NCBI GenBank assembly: GCA_002067555.1
Contig: MVQQ01000133.1
Span: 1-11,238, forward strand
Direction of reading: 5' to 3'
Source: Syntrophorhabdus sp. PtaB.Bin184
Lineage (GTDB): Bacteria > Desulfobacterota > Syntrophorhabdia > Syntrophorhabdales > Syntrophorhabdaceae
Length of the DNA stretch: 11,238 bases
Every line of letters starts with the position of its first letter. Position 1 is the first letter of the stretch. Below, one piece after another: positions 1-7,633 of the stretch. The notes below the pieces were generated by a model. The model saw only the letters and a program-made list of their open reading frames with translations, was not told where the DNA came from and ran no database searches. The position numbers and the translations under genes are program-made.

Positions 1-940
1 GGAATCTCTCGAGGAATTCGCCATAGTTGGTCAGTTGCGCGAGCCTCTCCTTTTCGACGTGATGCAGCGCGAAGGCGAGGGCCATGTCCCCGAACCGGTG
101 GTGGTGTCCGTAGGTCTCGCCATCGGTAGCGATATGCATGAGCTGGGTCCAGTTCCTGTCTGCCCGGAAACCCGAGGCGAGCCTCATCGCCAGATCCTCT
201 CCTCTTTTGAGGAGGCCTTCGAAGGCAACAGCCCTCGATATGGGGCCATCGTAGAAGAAGACGGTTATCCTGTGGCCGGAAGGAAGCCGCACGACATAGG
301 GACGGGTAGGATCAATGCGCCCCCCCGTTACGTCCTTCCATTTGCCGGAACCGATCTTCCTGACCCTTTTTGCCTGGTGAGGAGCAAGAATGGTGAAAAG
401 GATACCGCAAACCGCCAGGTGTTCTAGAGTCTCCACGTCCACAGCCGTTTCGGCGAGCCACATCCCTTCCGGTTCGCGTCCGAATCTCTCCCGGAAGTCC
501 CTGATCCCCCAGATCACCTGCGTTCTCCTGTCGCGGGAATTGGCGAGCGGCATGATGATATGGTTATATACCTGGGCCAGGGCGTTCCCGTGGCCCGACC
601 GATGGGAGACGCTCAGCCTGTCCGCCTCGAGGATACCTTCGTACACGGCAGGAGCGAAGGTCTTCATCCATGCCAGCAGGGTCGGGCCGAAGTTGAAGCT
701 TATCCTGGAATAGTTGCTGACGATGTCGGTGATACGGCCGTAGCCGTTCACCATTCGGGAGGCCAGGTTCGGCGCGTAGCATTCGGAGGTGATGCGCTCG
801 TTCCAATCATGGAAGGGGTAAGCCGAGTCCTGTATCTCGACGGACTCGAGCCAGGGATTCTCCCGCGGCGGCTGGTAAAAATGACAATGGACGCAAATGT
901 ATCGTTCCGCTTTGGGTGGGAGTTTGTCTTCTTCCATCAT
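1..940 (-). CDS. GH57-family glycoside hydrolase (DUF3536-like), C-terminus cut by window edge
   Basis: An open frame of 313 codons runs from an ATG at 940 to the window edge with no stop. The N-terminus reads CVHCHFYQPPRENPW (about residues 16-30), the family's first conserved histidine/QP motif. GMWLAETAVD (159-168) carries the expected catalytic nucleophile Glu164. ATDGETYGHHH (271-281) carries the expected acid/base Asp273. Both assignments rest on known GH57 motif patterns. The family acts on alpha-glucans (amylase, branching or debranching activities); the exact substrate is not readable. No signal peptide is seen, so it is probably cytoplasmic. The start overlaps the stop of the upstream M23 gene as ATGA, with GGAG four to five bases upstream. 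A second ATG follows directly at 937, so either could be used. The missing C-terminal part would hold the rest of the catalytic domain and any DUF3536 region. Confidence 0.88.
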   Translation of the reverse strand, partial: MMEEDKLPPKAERYICVHCHFYQPPRENPWLESVEIQDSAYPFHDWNERITSECYAPNLASRMVNGYGRITDIVSNYSRISFNFGPTLLAWMKTFAPAVYEGILEADRLSVSHRSGHGNALAQVYNHIIMPLANSRDRRTQVIWGIRDFRERFGREPEGMWLAETAVDVETLEHLAVCGILFTILAPHQAKRVRKIGSGKWKDVTGGRIDPTRPYVVRLPSGHRITVFFYDGPISRAVAFEGLLKRGEDLAMRLASGFRADRNWTQLMHIATDGETYGHHHRFGDMALAFALHHVEKERLAQLTNYGEFLERF

Positions 941-2184
941 TCCTTCTCCATTGCCGCCAGCATCGACGGTATCGACATGTCGTCCACGGCGACCGCCTCT
1001 GTGAGGCGACGGTTCATAGAAGCGACGTATTCCCTGAACCGAGGCCTGTGCCCCGCGCCAAGGGGTTCCGCGCGAACGCAGCGGACCCTAAGGGGGTTCA
1101 CTGCCCTTCCTGCCACTCTCATCTCAAAGTGGAGATGGGGGCCCGTGGCGAGGCCGGTGGAGCCAACGCGGCCTATGATATCACCCTGCTCCACCCTCGA
1201 TCCGTTCCTGATGCCCTTCGCGACGCTCGACAGGTGACCGTACCAGGTGCTATAGCCGTTCCGGTGCCGTATGATAACGAGTTTCCCGTAGCCTCCGCGG
1301 CGGCCGGAAAAACTGACAACACCATCACCCAGGGCGGAAACGGGGGTTCCCGTGGCGGCGACATAGTCAATGCCCCTGTGTGGCCTGTGAACCTTGAGTA
1401 TGGGATGGAAGCGTCTGCCGGTATAATGGGAGCTGATCCTCCGGAAATTGAGCGGCGCCTTGAGAAACGCCCGTCTCAAAGGCCTCCCATCGGCGTCATA
1501 GTAGCCCGCGTTTCCCTTTACCTCGTACCGGTAGGCCAGGTATCTCTGCCCGTTGTTGATGAACTCGGCCGACAGGATACTGCCGAACCTTCTAAAGGTA
1601 TTCCCCGTGAAGAGACCTTCAACCACTATCCTGAACGTGTCCCCTTCCCGCAGGTCCGTGTTGAAATCCATGTCCCAGGCAAAGATATCCGACAGGTCGA
1701 GGGCAAGGAGCAAGGCGTTCCTGCCGGGGCCCAGGGAGGCCACCAGGTTGTCTCTGATGACACCACCGAAGGAAAGCTGCCGATTCTCATACTCCACCTT
1801 CTCGATCGTCGCGGTCAACGAGTCCCCGTCGCGCGAAAGATTCAGATAGGTGTCATCGTCTATCCAGTACGTGAGCGAGTGCAGCCTGTCGTCGGTGTCG
1901 ATCGTCATGCTGTAGGGACGGCCCGAGCAGAGCCTGCCAAGATCATAGACACCGTCCGCGGCCTCTTTCGCGTGCCTGAGATCGGCAGACTGAAGGTTGT
2001 TGCGCTTGAAAAGCCGCGAAAGGACGTCTCCCTTTCGAACCGTACCCGACACCTTTCTGAACTTCACCCGCGAGTCATCCCTGAAGACGGGCTTGCGCGT
2101 ATCGCTCCCCGATGAAGCAAGGAACACGAAGCAGACAACGACCGTCAGCACCACTATTCCATACGCCGCGTAGCTTCTATTCAT
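937..2184 (-). CDS. Membrane-anchored M23 zinc endopeptidase (MepM/NlpD-like murein hydrolase)
   Basis: A 415-residue protein that probably cleaves peptidoglycan cross-links in the periplasm. Residues 8-24 form a hydrophobic N-terminal anchor without a clear lipobox. Residues about 45-240 form an N-terminal region like that of MepM-type proteins, including a KGDVLSRLF stretch and SDIFAWDMDFNTDLREGD (165-182). The M23 domain spans about 250-365. HRGID (269-273) supplies zinc ligands His269 and Asp273, WYGHL has His317, and GPHLHFEM has His350 and His352, so all signature residues are present. About 50 residues follow the domain. The ATG at 2184 is preferred because GGAG lies six bases upstream (2191-2194); a GTG at 2196 would sit on that ribosome binding site. 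The stop overlaps the GH57 start (ATGA), so the two are probably translationally coupled. Confidence 0.92.
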   Translation of the reverse strand: MNRSYAAYGIVVLTVVVCFVFLASSGSDTRKPVFRDDSRVKFRKVSGTVRKGDVLSRLFKRNNLQSADLRHAKEAADGVYDLGRLCSGRPYSMTIDTDDRLHSLTYWIDDDTYLNLSRDGDSLTATIEKVEYENRQLSFGGVIRDNLVASLGPGRNALLLALDLSDIFAWDMDFNTDLREGDTFRIVVEGLFTGNTFRRFGSILSAEFINNGQRYLAYRYEVKGNAGYYDADGRPLRRAFLKAPLNFRRISSHYTGRRFHPILKVHRPHRGIDYVAATGTPVSALGDGVVSFSGRRGGYGKLVIIRHRNGYSTWYGHLSSVAKGIRNGSRVEQGDIIGRVGSTGLATGPHLHFEMRVAGRAVNPLRVRCVRAEPLGAGHRPRFREYVASMNRRLTEAVAVDDMSIPSMLAAMEKE

Positions 2185-2255
2185 GACCCGCTCCACACGG
2201 GATCGGCGTCCTTGTCGTATTGGTCCAGAATACCGGCCTCCTTACGTTTTTGCAT
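2181..2255 (-). CDS. Possible 24-codon leader ORF upstream of the M23 gene
   Basis: A short frame begins at ATG 2255 (start MQKRKEAGIL) and ends with VWSGS and a TGA at 2181-2183 that overlaps the M23 start codon as ATGA. It has no recognisable domain and only a weak GAG upstream as a ribosome binding site. Its exact stop/start overlap with the next gene is what translational coupling would need, but a frame this short can arise by chance. It could be a leader peptide or nothing. Confidence 0.25.
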   Translation of the reverse strand: MQKRKEAGILDQYDKDADPVWSGS

Positions 2256-2285
2256 TAGACTCTATTCAAAATACATCTGTAATTC

Positions 2286-2301
2286 TGTAAACCATTTTAC
2301 A
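2286..2301. promoter_or_regulatory. TGTAAA-N4-TTTACA palindrome, possible operator
   Basis: Perfect 6-bp inverted arms, TGTAAA (2286-2291) and TTTACA (2296-2301), flank CCAT. The palindrome covers the candidate -10 at 2294-2299 and the alternative -35 at 2286-2291, a usual place for a repressor site. No regulator can be named. Confidence 0.3.
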
Positions 2302-2322
2302 CCTTCGTGTTATCCCAAACAA
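2294..2322 (-). promoter_or_regulatory. Candidate sigma-70-type promoter for the M23/GH57 unit
   Basis: Read on the minus strand, TTGTTT (2317-2322) and TAAAAT (2294-2299) are separated by 17 bases. The -10 matches the consensus at five of six positions; the -35 matches at three. An alternative lies downstream: TTTACA (2286-2291), 16 bases, then TTGAAT (2264-2269). The region is AT-rich and is the only long gap upstream of the M23 gene, so a promoter is expected here, but which hexamers are used is uncertain. Confidence 0.35.
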
Positions 2323-2370
2323 AGGATTAAACCAAGCACGATGAAATTACAGGGAAAGAATCCCGGGAAA

Positions 2371-2465
2371 GAGGAAGGGACGATCCGGCTTGCCCCCCTC
2401 TTGCCATCGAGGAGGGGGGGTAGGTCCTCCTTGCATGGCAAAGCAAGATGAATCGTCCCTTTCTT
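2371..2465. repeat. 95-nt nested inverted repeat (hairpin; possible MITE/REP-like element, small RNA or terminator)
   Basis: AAGGGACGAT (2375-2384) is the exact reverse complement of 2452-2461, and wobble and further pairs extend the stem to 2371/2465. Inside it CTTGC (2389-2393) pairs with 2443-2447, TTGCCAT (2401-2407) with ATGGCAA (2435-2441), and GGAGG (2411-2415) with CCTCC (2426-2430). A competing fold pairs CCCCCCTC (2393-2400) with GAGGGGGG (2412-2419). Such nesting is well beyond chance. It lies downstream of the ligase stop, so it may terminate or stabilise that transcript, but no long U-tract follows. The terminal inverted repeats and small size also suit a non-autonomous mobile element. 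Confidence 0.6.
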
Positions 2466-2550
2466 GAATCGTTGCAGCCTTGAAGCCACTTCTGTCCTGA
2501 AACCTGAAGCTGTGAAACTAAGGGTTTTGTTTGAAACGGTTCTCTTTCCT

Positions 2551-4203
2551 TTACCTCCTCTTTTCCTTTTCGAGCTTGCGTTTCTCTTCGTCCCGTATCT
2601 CACGCCTGAGAAGCTTGCCAACCTTCGACTTCGGCAGCATGTCACGGAACTCTATGTAACCCGGGACCTTGTAGGGGGCCAGCCGGTCCCTGCACCATTT
2701 GAGAAGCTCGGTGCTTCCGATCCCTTTGGCGTCCTCTTTCAAAACGACGATCGCCTTGATCCTCTCACCGACCTTGGGGTCGGGCACACCGATGACGCAT
2801 GCGCCGATGACCGTCGGATGATCCTGCAGGGCGGCCTCCACCTCGGACGCCGAGACCCGGTACGCCTTGTACTTGATGATATCTGCTGTCCTCTCGACGA
2901 ACTCCAGCTCTCCCCTCTCGTTCATCTTGACGTAATCGCCCATGCGGTAATAAATGTCCCCGTTCAGCCTCACGTAGGAGTACTCCGTCTCCTCCGGCTT
3001 GTTGAGGTATTCCTTCAGCGTGTACGGGGATGTCACGAGCAGTTCTCCCAGCTCGCCGGGCGGCAGCTTCTCCAAAGTATCCCTGTCGACGACTATCGAC
3101 TTCCTCGTCTTGAGAGGAGTGCCGATGACGGTTGGTGACGGCTCCTGGTTCAGCAGGCTATAGGTCACGTGGCCTATCTCCGTCGAACCGTAGACCTGGT
3201 AAAGCGGTATGGAGTATTTCTCCTGCCAGGTCTTGAAGACCTCCACGGGCAGGACGTCACCGCCGCAGTAGCAGTACCTCAGCGAGCTCAGATCGTACTG
3301 GTCGATACGATCGCTCTCGAGGATCATCCTGTAGAGCGCCGGGACGCCCAGCATCCACTTGATCCTGTACCTCTCTATCGCGGAGAGCGTGGGATCAACC
3401 TCCGGTATGGGCATGAGCACCACCGTGTTGGCAAGGTTGAAACCGAAGGCGATGGAAAAACCCTTCGCCATGATGTGGAAGAGAGGGTTGATCATGAGGA
3501 CGGCATCGTTCCCGGGATTGACATAGTCCTTGATCACGTCCTCCATGATGTCGTTTATATAGGTAACCTCTCCGATGTGGTTACCCGGAACCCCCTTCGG
3601 AAAACCCGTGGTGCCACCGGTATACATAATGTAGGAGAGGTCCGTCTTCGGATCGATGGTGATGTCCGGCGGTATGTTGGGAGAACGGTACGTGACATCC
3701 TTGAAGGAGTGTATCCTGTCCCCTTTCTCAACCTTGCCGACGGGGATCTTGTCGAAGAGATGGCCAACCACCCGTTTGAAGGGCGAGATGAAATCAACGA
3801 GGTTTGTGACAATGACCCTTTTCAGGTTCGTTCTCTCCATGACCTCTTTCACGTAGACGAAGTTCGTGTCCAGGCAGATCACCGTTTCTATGCCGGCGTC
3901 CTTGATCATGTATTCTATCTCGAAAGCCGTGTAGATGGGCGACACGGGCACGGTCACGGCGCCGATCCTGTTTATGGCGAAATTCGCAATGATCCACTGT
4001 GGACAGTTCGATATGTAGAGCATCACCCTGTCCTGCTGTTTCACTCCCATGTCGGAGAGGCCCCGGGCGAACTTGTGCACGAGTGTCTCCAGTCGTCCGT
4101 ATGTGAAGGTTTCACCCAGATAGATGAGGGCGATCTTCGAGGAGTGTTCCTTGCACACCTCCTCGAAACGTGTGAATGTGTATTGCTTTTCTAAGGATGC
4201 CAT
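2551..4203 (-). CDS. AMP-forming acyl-CoA ligase (ANL superfamily)
   Basis: A 550-residue enzyme of the usual length for the family. It is expected to activate a carboxylic acid with ATP to an acyl-adenylate and then to the CoA thioester. Visible motifs are the phosphate-binding loop YTGGTTGFPKG (194-204), YGSTE (338-342), YRMGD (419-423), the hinge region around ERTADIIKYKAYRVS (437-451) and PKSKVGKLLRR (524-534) with the catalytic lysine Lys530. The usual glycine in the hinge motif is replaced by Ala447. The C-terminus ends in a basic tail. No signal peptide, so cytoplasmic. The gene starts 11 bases after the livF stop, preceded by an AAGGGG/GAGG-type ribosome binding site, and is the last gene of the transporter operon. 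This placement suggests it activates the imported solute. Chain length or aromatic preference cannot be read from sequence. Confidence 0.92.
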   Translation of the reverse strand: MASLEKQYTFTRFEEVCKEHSSKIALIYLGETFTYGRLETLVHKFARGLSDMGVKQQDRVMLYISNCPQWIIANFAINRIGAVTVPVSPIYTAFEIEYMIKDAGIETVICLDTNFVYVKEVMERTNLKRVIVTNLVDFISPFKRVVGHLFDKIPVGKVEKGDRIHSFKDVTYRSPNIPPDITIDPKTDLSYIMYTGGTTGFPKGVPGNHIGEVTYINDIMEDVIKDYVNPGNDAVLMINPLFHIMAKGFSIAFGFNLANTVVLMPIPEVDPTLSAIERYRIKWMLGVPALYRMILESDRIDQYDLSSLRYCYCGGDVLPVEVFKTWQEKYSIPLYQVYGSTEIGHVTYSLLNQEPSPTVIGTPLKTRKSIVVDRDTLEKLPPGELGELLVTSPYTLKEYLNKPEETEYSYVRLNGDIYYRMGDYVKMNERGELEFVERTADIIKYKAYRVSASEVEAALQDHPTVIGACVIGVPDPKVGERIKAIVVLKEDAKGIGSTELLKWCRDRLAPYKVPGYIEFRDMLPKSKVGKLLRREIRDEEKRKLEKEKRR

Positions 4204-4214
4204 TGCCTCACCCC

Positions 4215-4961
4215 TTACACTCCGAAATATGCCGATTTCACATCGGGATTATCCATCAGTTCCTCTCTGGTCCCCATCAGCACACTGGAGCCGTTCTCGA
4301 GTATATATCCATAATCGATAATGGGCATGACGGGCCGCGCATACTGCTCGGTGATGATGATCGAGATGCCTTTCGAATCGCGGATGGCCTTGGTTCCGTT
4401 GACCACGATCTCCTGATAGGCCGGGCTCAAACCCAGCAGAGGTTCGTCGAGCAGGAGCATCCTCGGCGATGCCATGAGCGCCCTGCCGATGGCGAGCATC
4501 TGCTGTTCGCCGCCGCTTAAGAATCCCCCCTGTCTTTTCAGATGGTCCTTGAGCCGCGGAAAGAGATTCAGGACATACTCCAGGTTCTCCTTGGTCTCAC
4601 GGCTGCCCACCAGATAGGAACCGATCTTCAGATTCTCGAGCGTCGAGCTCTCGGGAAATATCCTTCTTCGCTCGGGACACAGGACAATGCCCGCCTTCGC
4701 CCGGTTGTGGGGACTCACAGCCGATATGTCCTTCCCGTTGAAAAACACGCGGCCGAAAACCGATATCCGTTCCCCGCCCCGCATCTCCTCTTTCTTCTTG
4801 ATATCCAGGATGATCCCGGAGATGGCATGCATGAACGTGCTTTTCCCCGCGCTGTTGGAACCGAATATCCCGATGATCTTGCCCTCGTTGCATGTCATAC
4901 TCACATTGTTGAGGGCGATCATGTTCTCAAAGAAAACCATCAATTCAAAGGCTTCGAACAT
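4215..4961 (-). CDS. livF: Liv-type branched-chain ABC transporter ATPase (LivF-like)
   Basis: A 248-residue ATP-binding subunit that pairs with the LivG-like ATPase to energise uptake at the cytoplasmic face. The Walker A loop is GSNSAGKS (34-41), with serine where LivF proteins usually have glycine; the G-x4-GKS consensus is kept. The signature is LSGGEQQ (148-154), Walker B is MLLLDEP (168-174), and TEQYA (204-208) has the glutamine typical of LivF in place of the H-loop histidine. Between Walker A and the FNGKDI strand, about residues 53-70 form a charged insert (KKKEEMRGGER) longer than usual for LivF. The ATG at 4961 is three bases after the livG stop, with AAGGAG nine bases upstream. 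Confidence 0.9.
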   Translation of the reverse strand: MFEAFELMVFFENMIALNNVSMTCNEGKIIGIFGSNSAGKSTFMHAISGIILDIKKKEEMRGGERISVFGRVFFNGKDISAVSPHNRAKAGIVLCPERRRIFPESSTLENLKIGSYLVGSRETKENLEYVLNLFPRLKDHLKRQGGFLSGGEQQMLAIGRALMASPRMLLLDEPLLGLSPAYQEIVVNGTKAIRDSKGISIIITEQYARPVMPIIDYGYILENGSSVLMGTREELMDNPDVKSAYFGV

Positions 4962-4964
4962 GGG

Positions 4965-5732
4965 CTACACTCCTTCGCTTCCGAGGTATGCCTCTCTTAC
5001 TCTCTTGTCCTCGATGACATCCAGCGCTTCACCTTCCGTTATCTTTTCTCCGAAATTGAGGGCCATGACCCTTGTCGCCACCTTGAAAAGCTCGCGCAGG
5101 CGGTGCTCCACCATGATGAGCGTTATTCCTTCCATCTTCATCTTCTCGATCAGGGGTACCATGCCCGCTATCTCGCTCATGCTCAATCCGGAAAAAACCT
5201 CGTCACAGAATATGATCTCCGGGCGCAGCGCCATGCATCTTGCCAGTTCGAGCCGTTTCTGATACCCCGTCGGCAGGGTCGAAGCCAGCTTGTAGGGTAC
5301 CCGTGAATCACGCTCGAACCCGATCTCCTCGAGGATGTCGACAGCCACTGTGTCCCTGTCGCCGTGCTTTCCGCCGCCGCGCCAGCCGCCGGTCTTACGG
5401 GCCCTTGGCGACCACAGCGGTATTATCAGGTTCTTGTACGCGGGAAGCGAATGATAGGGCCGCATTATCTGGAATGTCCGGGCGATCCCTATATCCGCTA
5501 TTTTATGAGGCTGCCAGCCCGTGATGTCCTTGCCTTTGAACATCACCTTGCCCGCCTCCGTCTTGATGAAACCGGTGATGCAGTTTATCAGCGTCGTTTT
5601 TCCCGACCCGTTCGGTCCGATTATGCCGAAGACATCCCCTTCATGGATATCGAAGCTGACATCCATGAGCGCCTTCAACCCGCCGAAGGATTTCGTGATT
5701 CCATGCACGGACAGCACAGGTTGCGCGCTCAT
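4965..5732 (-). CDS. livG: Liv-type branched-chain ABC transporter ATPase (LivG-like)
   Basis: A 255-residue ATP-binding subunit. Walker A is GPNGSGKT (39-46), the Q-loop glutamine is Gln88 in RTFQ, Walker B is EIIFCDEV (172-179) and the H-loop histidine is His210 in MVEH. The ABC signature is LPTGYQKR (153-160) instead of the LSGGQ form. LivG proteins often vary here (for example LPYGQQ), but the second glycine position and the following tyrosine are unusual. The ATG at 5732 is chosen because its ATGA overlaps the livM stop and AAGGTGG lies eight bases upstream; a GTG at 5744 would add four residues and overlap that site. Residues 109-127 (RARKTGGWRGGGKHGDRD) form a basic, glycine-rich loop. 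Confidence 0.9.
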   Translation of the reverse strand: MSAQPVLSVHGITKSFGGLKALMDVSFDIHEGDVFGIIGPNGSGKTTLINCITGFIKTEAGKVMFKGKDITGWQPHKIADIGIARTFQIMRPYHSLPAYKNLIIPLWSPRARKTGGWRGGGKHGDRDTVAVDILEEIGFERDSRVPYKLASTLPTGYQKRLELARCMALRPEIIFCDEVFSGLSMSEIAGMVPLIEKMKMEGITLIMVEHRLRELFKVATRVMALNFGEKITEGEALDVIEDKRVREAYLGSEGV

Positions 5733-6742
5733 ACTTTCACCCACCTTTCAAACTGGTGATACTTTCTCTGAAGGTAGATCATGATACCCTCGCTCTTGAA
5801 CACGATGAACCCCGTCAGGATGATGCAGTAGATAACGATCCTGAAAGTCCCGAAGGCCCTGAGGATCTCCGACAGGGGAACAAGGATGAAAGCACCGATC
5901 AACGCGCCCACCAGGGTCCCTCCTCCCCCTATAACGACTGCGGCAATGGGAATGATCGAAAAATCGAGTGCGAAAAGCGAGATACCCGCCCACATGTACA
6001 GATGGGCAATGTAAGCACCCGCAAGGCACCCAAGCAGCGAGGCAATGAAAACGCCGATGATCCTCATGCGGGTAACGCTTATACCCGACGCCCTCACCGA
6101 TTGGTCATTGTCCTTCACCGCGCGAAGGACAAGACCTGCGTCTTCGTTCACGAACCTCCGCATGGCGAAGAGAAAGGCAAGGGCCAGGACGATGATCACG
6201 TAGTTCTCAACATAGGCGTTGGGAAAGGGAGCCACCCCGGTCATGCCGTTCGTGCCGCCAAGTATGTTCAGGGCCTCTATGATCCTTGTGAACAACAGGG
6301 GATACATGAGGGTCACGATGGCAAAATAGACACCTCTCAGCGGAAGACATGGCAGCAAGACAACGGTGCAGAATACCGCCCCGGCGATGGTCGCCAGCGG
6401 CATCGAAAGCCATATCGGCAACCCGACTTCCACGTTGAAGATCGCCGCGAAATATCCTCCTACCCCTGTGAAGAACGCGCCTCCAAGACACACAAGGCCC
6501 ACATAGTTCGCCAGGAAGTCGAAGGCTAACGCGAGGAGCGCATACGCGCACATGATGTTGATGACCTTTTTCCAGTACGGAGCTAACTCGAACACCAGGG
6601 GAAGCGCCAGGAGCCCGACGATGAGCAGGATCCTCGGCCCCATCAGGTAGAGGATCTCCCGCGCGGAGGTTATCGCGTAGATACCCTCTGTTCTGACCTT
6701 GAGTCCCCGGTCGATCCTCTCTTTTCGCATCATCGTATCCAT
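5729..6742 (-). CDS. livM: Liv-type branched-chain ABC transporter permease (LivM-like)
   Basis: A 337-residue polytopic inner-membrane protein forming half of the translocation pore. After a charged N-terminal tail of about 30 residues, hydrophobic segments run throughout. Family landmarks are LGGTNGMTGV (161-170), the cytoplasmic coupling loop LRAVKDNDQSVRASGI (206-221) and IGGGGTLVGALIGA (271-284). The length suits LivM. The ATG at 6742 lies two bases after the livH stop; the ribosome binding site is only moderate (GGAAGAG/GCGGG), and ATGs at 6733 and 6730 are alternatives. The tight spacing suggests translational coupling with livH. Confidence 0.92.
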   Translation of the reverse strand: MDTMMRKERIDRGLKVRTEGIYAITSAREILYLMGPRILLIVGLLALPLVFELAPYWKKVINIMCAYALLALAFDFLANYVGLVCLGGAFFTGVGGYFAAIFNVEVGLPIWLSMPLATIAGAVFCTVVLLPCLPLRGVYFAIVTLMYPLLFTRIIEALNILGGTNGMTGVAPFPNAYVENYVIIVLALAFLFAMRRFVNEDAGLVLRAVKDNDQSVRASGISVTRMRIIGVFIASLLGCLAGAYIAHLYMWAGISLFALDFSIIPIAAVVIGGGGTLVGALIGAFILVPLSEILRAFGTFRIVIYCIILTGFIVFKSEGIMIYLQRKYHQFERWVKV

Positions 6743-6744
6743 AG

Positions 6745-7614
6745 CTACACCCGCTCTTCCAGTTCTTTTTGTTTACCGAATATCCCCGACGGCTTAACGA
6801 GAAGTGTGATAATGATGGCGAGAAGGGCGACGACCATCTGGTAATGGGCGGAGATAAAGTACTCCGTCATGATCTGGGCAAAACCGATAATGAAAGAGGC
6901 GACTATCACCCCTCCCCAGCTCCCCAATCCCCCGATGACACAGACGGCGACGGCGAAGACGAGAACGTTGTATCCTCCTTCCACCACTATGTTCCCCAGG
7001 GGCAGAAGGAGCACTGCGGCAAGCCCGGCCAGCGCCGATCCTATGGCAAGGGAGAGAACGGCGGTCATATCGGAATTGATCCCGAGCATCATGGCCGCCC
7101 GTTCATCCTGGGCTATACCGCGAAAGGCAAGGCCGATCTTTGTGAGACGCGTGAAGAGGTAGAGAATGATAAAGGTCAATACGCCCGCCCCGACGATAAT
7201 GAGACGCTGGTAGTCCACGCTCACGCCCAGTATGCTGACAGAGCCGGAAAAGAAGGCGGGCAGGACGAATGTCCCGCCTCTCAAACCTCCCCACCTCAAG
7301 CCCTCCAGGATAGCGAGGCCGATCGCGTATGTCGCGATTATCTCCGATATCTCCATGCCCCTGATGCGCACGAGTATGAACTGGTAGATAGCCGCCCCCA
7401 CGAGGCTCGTTATAATCACTCCCAACAGGATCGCCAGAAAATAGGGGAATCCCAGAAACTGGTTGAGAAAGAGCCACGTCAGGTATCCCGAGGCAACATA
7501 CAGGGCCCCGTGAGCGAAGTTCGGGACCCTGCTTATGCTGTACACAAGGGTGAAGCCAAGGGATACCAGAGAGAGGGTGATGCTGTTGATTATCCCGTAT
7601 ACGAGAAGCTCCAT
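6745..7614 (-). CDS. livH: Liv-type branched-chain ABC transporter permease (LivH-like)
   Basis: A 289-residue polytopic membrane protein, the other half of the pore. The N-terminus (INSITLSLVSLGFTLVYSIS) and the PNFAHGALY motif (31-39) are typical of LivH. The coupling loop FRGIAQDERAAMMLGIN (164-180) matches the EAA-like region that contacts the ATPases, and IGGLGSWGG (227-235) is a family landmark. About eight hydrophobic segments can be seen. The ATG at 7614 follows the livK stop by 19 bases and has GAGGGG about five bases upstream. Confidence 0.92.
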   Translation of the reverse strand: MELLVYGIINSITLSLVSLGFTLVYSISRVPNFAHGALYVASGYLTWLFLNQFLGFPYFLAILLGVIITSLVGAAIYQFILVRIRGMEISEIIATYAIGLAILEGLRWGGLRGGTFVLPAFFSGSVSILGVSVDYQRLIIVGAGVLTFIILYLFTRLTKIGLAFRGIAQDERAAMMLGINSDMTAVLSLAIGSALAGLAAVLLLPLGNIVVEGGYNVLVFAVAVCVIGGLGSWGGVIVASFIIGFAQIMTEYFISAHYQMVVALLAIIITLLVKPSGIFGKQKELEERV

Positions 7615-7633
7615 ATGTCCCCTCTTTCCTGGT

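Larger units (their letters stand above)
2185..2550. other. Intergenic region between the acyl-CoA ligase and the M23 gene
   Basis: These 366 bases contain no convincing protein gene apart from a possible 24-codon leader ORF. The half next to the ligase holds a long nested hairpin; the half next to the M23 gene is AT-rich with promoter-like hexamers and a palindrome. No clear intrinsic terminator with a T-run follows the ligase stop, so the hairpin is the best candidate for ending the transporter operon. TGAATCGT occurs twice at the hairpin border (2449-2456 and 2465-2472). Confidence 0.7.

Noticed and set aside
35..1237. Several overlapping plus-strand frames opposite the GH57 gene
   Set aside because: The minus-strand frame, open to the window edge, carries the GH57 catalytic motifs, which explains the region.
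916..2115. Plus-strand 399-codon open frame opposite the M23 gene
   Set aside because: The minus strand encodes all M23 zinc-ligand motifs; the plus frame shows none.
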